Source: Acanthococcus lagerstroemiae (taxonomy: Eukaryota; Arthropoda; Insecta; Hemiptera; Eriococcidae). From it: DNA of 64,000 bases. The position numbers were made by a program, and so were the translations under genes. This document shows, piece after piece, positions 58,704-64,000 of the stretch (positions are counted from its first letter, which is position 1; each line of letters starts with the position of its first letter). The stretch lies in the NCBI GenBank assembly GCA_031841125.1, contig CM063114.1, positions 10,044,001 through 10,108,000 on the forward strand, read 5' to 3'. The notes beneath the pieces were generated by a model. The model saw nothing but the letters and a program-made list of their open reading frames with translations. It made no database searches and was not told the DNA's origin.

Positions 58704-60066
58704 ATGGTGTCTCTTGCAGTGACTCCCCTTCCACCTGGTTAGTAGGCAACCTACCCGACAATATGTAGATATGTTTGCATGGTTGTACTTTTGAAGGGGC
58801 TAAGTTATGGTCAAATATTAAAAAGTTTTCTATATCATTGATTTTTTTTTTCTCACGACTGGAGATAGACAGGAAAATGGTGAAATTAATTTTAGTACAA
58901 ACTGAATCGGTTAGAACCAAAAGAGGTTATGTCCAAAAATCACACTTTTGAGGAAACAAAAAAAAACTGTTTTATTCAAAATTTTGAAAATAGTGGAATT
59001 CGTCCTTCAGGGTGGTGGTAGAGGGGCACAAGAGACAACTTTTAAGCCCAATCCTGTCGAATAAAATTTTGATGGCTCAAAGCTGGGGGGCTCAACGTTT
59101 TTTTACTTAACCTCTTTTGGTTCTGAACGATTTTTTTGTAGTTTTACAGCTCGAAACTACCCCTCCCCTTATGTAGCCAGACATAAAGGGGTCACTTTAG
59201 TCTTGGTCCCATTCCAATCGAGTAAAATCCCTGCTTGTAAGAAAAAAAGTTCTGAAGCTGTGTTGGAAAATAGCGGTTTCGTTTTTGAAAACAGCACTTT
59301 TCAGGTATAAAAATGCAAAAAGGGGGAAGGGTGGGCCGGAATTTTTTATTTATTTCTATTTCTTACACTAAAATACACCGTTCTCGAACAATTTCTGGAA
59401 AAAATCTTCCTACAAAAAATTGATAGAAAGCGATGTTGACAAAAATTACTTTCCCATCTGTTTCACGAAATTTCGACCACACCTGCAGATTCGCGATACT
59501 TCAATACTCCCCCCCCCCCATAATCCGTGAAAAAAAACACGACAAAAGTGGACTTCACTTCGATTGAATTACATCAAGAAATTTCCACCTTTTTCAATTT
59601 TTCGACAAACTTGATACCTTGAGCTACTTTTTTTCTATTTGCAATAGATTGTACGTTAAATTTCCCGTAAAAAAGGTTATTAGCAATTCTCTTATATCTG
59701 GATTAGAACTACTCAAAATGGAGTTCAATATATCGTCGTTAAGAATTATTACTTATTAACACAGATGCACAGACCTTATGAAGATAATAATCATCTTGTT
59801 CAGCTCCTTTACCACTTCACAGAGTTTTATACCGTTTATGGGGCTTATTCACCTCCCTCCTTTCATCTGCTTATCCCATTTTGGAAACTAAGGCCCATGC
59901 TTTGAGGGCAGAAGGCAGTTCTAGTATTTTGTAAAGTACATATAATATGGGTACCCAATAACTGGTTCCAAAAGTGCTAAATTCGGTTTTGGTAACATTT
60001 TGGCCGTATTCCCCGACCTGTGGCGCATACCGTTGAGAGGGAGGTGCAAGATGACAGTTGTACAAC
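58704..60066 (-). mobile_element. CAGGGTGTCTC family, copy 3 (inverted, interrupted)
   Basis: The left end (TGGTGTCTCTTGCAGTGAC, then CCACCTGG and AGTAGGCAAC) is a terminal arm. From about 59560 to 60066 the sequence is the inverse of 56700-57190 of copy 2, including TTAACACAGATGCACA, GAAGATAATAATCA and TATGGGTACCCAATAA. The second terminal arm is missing. About 635 bp of other sequence (58906-59540) lies between the pieces. Confidence 0.7.
58906..59131. repeat. 226-bp inverted-repeat element inside copy 3
   Basis: The left end is ATCGGTTAGAACCAAAAG followed by AGGTTATGT. The right end inverted is ATCGTTCAGAACCAAAAG followed by AGGTTAAGT. No duplication is clear. It is probably a small MITE and accounts for part of the 635-bp interruption. 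Confidence 0.6.
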
Positions 60067-60530
60067 GACACAAAAAAAAAATATTAAGGATCATGGGAAA
60101 TGGTTGAACATGATTTTAATAAAATAAATTTCACTTAGTACAAAATTGTACTAGGAAATGTTTTGATAACTTTTCTGTTTACTGTAACATTCTGGGGAAC
60201 GGGTGTTAAATTAGTGATGAGGAATGTTATGTGTGTAGATTAAAAAATCTAGGCCAAAGAAATTGCTGTATTGCTGTTGGGATGGATAGAACCATCAGCT
60301 GGTTTATGGTCTTATGGTTATGAATAATGAAAAAAGTTTTCCCCCATATTCAGGTTGATTGCCATTATATGGCAGAATTACCCACAAACTTATTGCTAAC
60401 TATAATCGAATTAACGTGAACATTTTATTTATTATTGGTTGACTGTTTCGGTTTTATTCGTGTTCTTTTCCCTTATAGTTTTAAAGTTAGTTATCTTGTC
60501 TCGCAAAGAATTTTGTGAACTGAAATTAAA

Positions 60531-61024
60531 GAGTAGCATTCCAAAACGTACTATTGGCAAAATTGTGAAAAATGAGTTTGGAGCGCCATCTGGTAGTAAA
60601 ACACGGCGTACATCAATGTACCCTACCAGTTTCTTACAGAAGTGCCTAGTCTGTATGTTACGAGTATTTGCGCTCAAAGAGGCAACCTGGAAATTCTCCC
60701 ATTCCAAAACGTACTAACTGCATTGGCTGCTTATGTAGGACAAAAATCGCGTTTGATAAGAGTGTTGCTGATATTATTATTGTGAAAAACGAAATTACAG
60801 CGCCAAAACGTGATAACAGTCCGACTTTCCCTTCTTCTTTTCTATCAATCTGAGGCCTGCGATACTTTGGCGATTGGGAACCAAGGGGATTGTATGAAGG
60901 AGAATTCAGTGTTGCCATTCACAAAAAAGAAAAACGAATCAGATAGATCCGCGCAGTGGACATTAATTTTCATGTTTCCTGAAAAATTACAATTTTGCAA
61001 ATAGTACGTTTTGGAATGCTACTC
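60531..61024. mobile_element. 494-bp MITE, GAGTAGCATTCC ends
   Basis: The left end is GAGTAGCATTCCAAAACG, then TACTATTGGCAAAATTGT. The right end is the near-exact inverse (ACAATTTTGCAAATAGTACG, TTTTGGAATGCTACTC). A third direct copy of CATTCCAAAACGTACTA occurs inside at 60700-60716. The overlapping open frames at 60432-60918 carry no known domain. Confidence 0.75.
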
Positions 61025-61109
61025 TTCAATTTTAAAAATATTTCTAATTTCAAGCGTTCCTTAAAAAGTAAGTTGGTATATTGATACAGTGCTTGGAAGA
61101 TATTCTAAA

Positions 61110-61343
61110 TCAGATTGCACCGATTTAGTGTACTACCATGGTTTATGTGGAGGAAATAGTAAGGAAGCCGCTCAACATTATGCAGAAGATTTTCCAAAAC
61201 GGCGCCACCCACACAGTAGAGTATTTAGGGAAATTTTTAGCCGACTTAAAGAGTTTGGTTGCTTCTAGAACCCGATCGTTGAGAGGTCCACTAATCGCCC
61301 TGTGAATGTTAAGGTGCAGATACTTGATCTGATCCGGGAAGAT
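61110..61343 (+). pseudogene. DUF4817-like helix-turn-helix transposon fragment
   Basis: The plus strand reads KSDCTDLVYYHGLCGGNSKE, AAQHYAEDFPKRRHPHSRV and FREIFSRLKEFGCF, a TAG stop, then RSTNRPVNVKVQILDLI. This follows the DUF4817 pattern ('..YG...GN..EA.R.Y.ERFP.RR.P....F....RRLRE.G.F'), an N-terminal DNA-binding domain of Tc1/mariner-like and related insect elements. The catalytic domain is absent. It runs directly into a CAGGGTGTCTC-family copy (from about 61345), which may mean the fragment belonged to that family. Confidence 0.7.
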
Positions 61344-61344
61344 T

Positions 61345-61654
61345 TAATGTTTCACAGGAAATTGAAAGAATGTGAAAATTTTCTGATATAATTCATACTG
61401 ATTTTATGAGCACCCTGTTGAAGTGATTCCAACCGGTTTTTCCTGTGATTACCACAACTGCGATCTACTATTACCTACTGGTACCATTTTTCTATCTATC
61501 TCCAGTCGTGAGAAGAAAATTTTTTTTCAAAGATAAAATTTGACCATAACTCGGCTCCTTCAAAAGTAAGAGTATGCAAACATATCTACATCGTGATAGG
61601 GTAGGTTGCCTGCTTACCGGGTGGAAGGGAGGTTATTGCAAAAGAGACATCCTG
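61345..61654 (+). mobile_element. CAGGGTGTCTC family, copy 4 (partial)
   Basis: Begins GGAAATTGAAAGAATGTGAA and continues ATTACCACAACTGCGATC, CTATCTCCAGTCGTGAGA, AAGTAAGAGTATGCAAACAT and AGAGACATCCTG (ends 61654), followed by TA. Same orientation as copies 1 and 2. The left part is replaced by, or is, the DUF4817-coding segment. Confidence 0.75.
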
Positions 61655-62827
61655 TATTACGCTTATTTTTTTTTTCAGGTGCCCTCTTTCATGGACCCTT
61701 CTGAAGTTCCTCTCAACCTTTTTTCAAGTCCGAGTTAGATTTATCTTTTTGCAGCCAATAGGTTCTAGGATGAGGAAAATCTTATCACCATCAAAGAGCA
61801 CCTACCTCTTTCTACTTGTCTTCAGACAATTAACCTAATTTTCCTCAGTGGAATCCTCACACAAGTATGACCCGGATCCAAGTTAGTTTTATCATTTTGG
61901 ACCTTTTAACCCTACAGATTCCTCACTAATCGTAGGTTCGCTTCTCAATTTTCTCAATTTTACCCCAAATGTCTTTTTCTAACAGCTCTCCTTAAGTCTC
62001 GTTCAATTGTTTTTCAGACCTGAGTTAATTTCACCTCCGGGTAAGGAAAAATTTGGTTCTATCAAAATGCTGTCCGCTCTTTCCCAGAATGGTTACCCAA
62101 TCGTCCTCGCCCGCCTCCTCTCGCTAGTATGACTCCGATTTGAGTTATTTTCACTCTTCTGGACACTCTCCCTCCAATCCTAAGGACCCCTTACCATCCT
62201 TAGGTTCGCCATTTACTTATTCTCTTTTTTCTCGAATGCCCGTTTCCAGTAGCTTTCCTCAAGTCTCACTCAGGTGTTTCCAAAAATGAGTTAGTTTCTT
62301 GAATTCGTAGGCATCGGGGAGTCAAGTTTCGAAGTTTCGAATACGTCAACGTGCAATGTGCAAGAATGTGCAGAAGAGTTTTTCCGGGGGGGGGGGAGTG
62401 TGAAAGTACCAACTGATTCAACTCAAAATTCCCAAGTATCAAAGCAAAATAAGAAAAAAAGTTTTCGCTTGTTTTTCCACCTTCCCGGCCATTATCTCCC
62501 CCAAACCCCCTTTCCCTCTCCTTTCTCCCCCCTCGTGTCTGTCTTTCTGTTTGTCTGTCTGTCTGTCTCTCTCTTATTTAGTTTTTATTTTACTATTTTT
62601 ATGTAGTCAATAGTTTTCCCCTACTTTTGTGCCCCTTGTCTCCCGTAAATGGCCGTGTGGAGCTTGTATTAAATAAATAAATGAATAAACTTTTCAATCA
62701 AAATTACCTAGTATAAAGCACAAAACCAACAAACAAACAAAGGCTGGATAAATTGTGAAATCTTCTTTTCTTTCAAAGTTCTGATTTTTACCAGTACTTT
62801 TATTCAATGGTCTACCGCCTTTAATAT
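61655..62827. other. no recognisable gene; poly-G fragment and CTGT repeat
   Basis: At 62375-62460 a G11 run followed by CCAACTGATTCAACTCAAAA and TTCCCAAGTATCAAAGC is a fragment of the poly-G MITE family. From about 62536 to 62576 there is a (CTGT)n-type simple repeat, and AACAAACAAACAAA occurs near 62729. The rest is pyrimidine-rich with no gene recognised. Confidence 0.5.
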
Positions 62828-62836
62828 ATAGGGTGG

Positions 62837-62897
62837 GCCAAAAGTTATTTCACAATTTCTAAAGAAATTCCATTCACATTGTGAACTAACTTTTGGC
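62837..62897. repeat. 61-bp hairpin, mariner-end-like
   Basis: GCCAAAAGTTATTTCACAA pairs with TTGTGAACTAACTTTTGGC across a short loop. It is preceded by ATATAGGGTGG, reminiscent of Tc1/mariner termini ('TA-GGGTG.CCAAAAGT'). Probably a solo, very small MITE. Confidence 0.5.
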
Positions 62898-62929
62898 GTA
62901 TGTGACAAATTAAATTTGCGATGAACTTT

Positions 62930-63475
62930 TTTAATTTTACTAATTAAGAGTGACAAAAAAGGTTCTATTCAGATTTAGCCTATCTGTGAAATTTAAGGCG
63001 CCAAAGCACTTACAATAGTTTGTCGCTTTATATCGCCTTCAATATTGCAGATAGGCAAAATTTGTACAAACTCATTTTGTAGATTTCAATCATTACTACT
63101 GATACGGTTTATGTGATTTTTGCCTATCTGTCATACTGAAGACGCTATAAAGCAACAGAATATCGTAAGTGCTTTAGAGCCTTCAATTTCACAGATAGTC
63201 AAAATTTATGCACGTACCAATTTAAAGTTCGCAATGACTATTAGAGAGGTTATGTAAAAATGTTGCATAACCTGCATTTTTAAGGCGTTGCGTAACATTC
63301 AATTTTCAGCCCTATAGTACATAAATAACTTCAAGGACAAATCCTTCAGAGAAAATCTACAAATTGAAAAAAAATTTTGAACACATTTTTTTTACTAAAG
63401 GCAACTTTTTAGCTAGGTCGCGCTCAAAAATTTGAAATTTTTTTTAGCCTGCTGTGTATGACGATCCGCCCTAAT
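62930..63475 (-). mobile_element. TTAAGGTGGGTCGTCA repeat, inverted copy
   Basis: Inverse of 57659-58490, ending TGACGATCCGCCCTAAT. It contains two hairpin modules, 62979-63055 (CCTATCTGTGAAATTTAAGG against TTGCAGATAGG) and 63123-63199 (CTATCTGTCATACTGAAG against TTCAATTTCACAGATAG). Together with 57922-57989 these give three copies of the same stem with different loops. Confidence 0.7.
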
Positions 63476-63559
63476 CAGCATAAAACCATCAACAATAAGT
63501 AATTGACTCAATGAATAGTACTGTCATTGAATATGGTACAACTTTTATAGAAACAATGT

Positions 63560-63745
63560 TTCCTCGTTTCAGAATTTTAAATAATTTTTCTAAATGCTGT
63601 TGAAAATTCTGCTTTTTTTCTGATGCTGCTACCGTTTTCCTAACTTCTGCTAAAAATTCTGCTTTCTGCTTAATTCAAAAAAATTCTGCCACGTACTTGA
63701 GAGTTCTGCCAAAAGAGCAGAAGTTCTGCTCATCTGGGAACACCG
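63560..63745. repeat. repeated TTCTGCT motif
   Basis: TTCTGCT or AATTCTGC occurs about ten times in 180 bp, including the palindrome AGCAGAAGTTCTGCT. This looks like the subterminal repeat zone of a DNA transposon, but no paired end lies within the window. Confidence 0.45.
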
Positions 63746-64000
63746 CTCATGAGGACTATTAGCATGTTAACCTGAACCACTTAATACAACTGTAGAAAAT
63801 TTTTGAATTTTTTTTTCGGTCATAAACTGGCGTAATTCTCCTGGGCTATTACTTAACCAGCCTAAAACGCATTCGCTGTCAGAAAGGATCTATCATTTGC
63901 TTATTCTGCGATGCATTTGAAATAGAACAGTGTTTGTTTGCTCGTTTAGGATAGACATTCACACACGTAAAATGTATGTTGAAACTTGTTTCAGCTTTTC

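Overview
This 64 kb window looks like AT-rich animal nuclear DNA, most likely from an arthropod, probably an insect. The reasons are its many degenerate LINE (non-LTR) reverse transcriptases, a mariner with the usual arthropod transposase motifs, a DUF4817-type helix-turn-helix fragment (mostly an insect transposon domain), dense MITEs and a probable mitochondrial insertion with extreme AT bias. I cannot name the species. I recognise no intact host gene, tRNA, rRNA or CRISPR array. No bacterial operon layout is visible, and every long open frame I can interpret is transposon debris or low-complexity sequence.

Region by region. 1-2.1 kb: nothing recognised. 2.1-7.3 kb: inverted and nested LINE fragments. 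A minus-strand LINE is split by a plus-strand LINE, whose reverse transcriptase is itself split in front of its FADD motif by a palindromic MITE that contains a second MITE-like palindrome. 7.9-12 kb: a run of MITEs, including a hAT element with a perfect 8-bp target duplication (GTTTTGGT) and a hAT nested in another terminal-inverted-repeat (TIR) element. 13-16.4 kb: duplicated segments, then a decayed tandem array of about 115-bp units holding a GC-rich insert. 20-23.6 kb: a TIR element, minisatellites and a LINE 3' part. 27-30 kb: a LINE tail and an eight-unit tandem array cut by a poly-G repeat. 31.8-34 kb: two MITEs and a purine-rich block. 35.1-35.5 kb: extremely AT-rich DNA ending like mitochondrial ND4. 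38.5-47.3 kb: a 1.4 kb TIR element, a 150-bp palindrome, two copies of an unknown 0.8-1.6 kb repeat, a LINE fragment and a mariner fused to an inverted mariner end. 52.5-64 kb: four copies of a TIR family ending CAGGGTGTCTC, carrying nested poly-G MITEs, a composite hAT element and other hairpin repeats.

The best candidates for undescribed material are the TIR families defined here: the CAGGGTGTCTA family with 5-bp target duplications (three copies), the CAGGGTGTCTC family (four copies), two poly-G-bearing hAT-type MITE families, and the 38.4-39.9 kb element with repeated TAATGGGCAC motifs. More than twenty G or C homopolymers of 9 or more bases lie in otherwise AT-rich sequence, and several sit inside these repeats. 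The window reads as a record of successive insertions, not as a set of cooperating genes.
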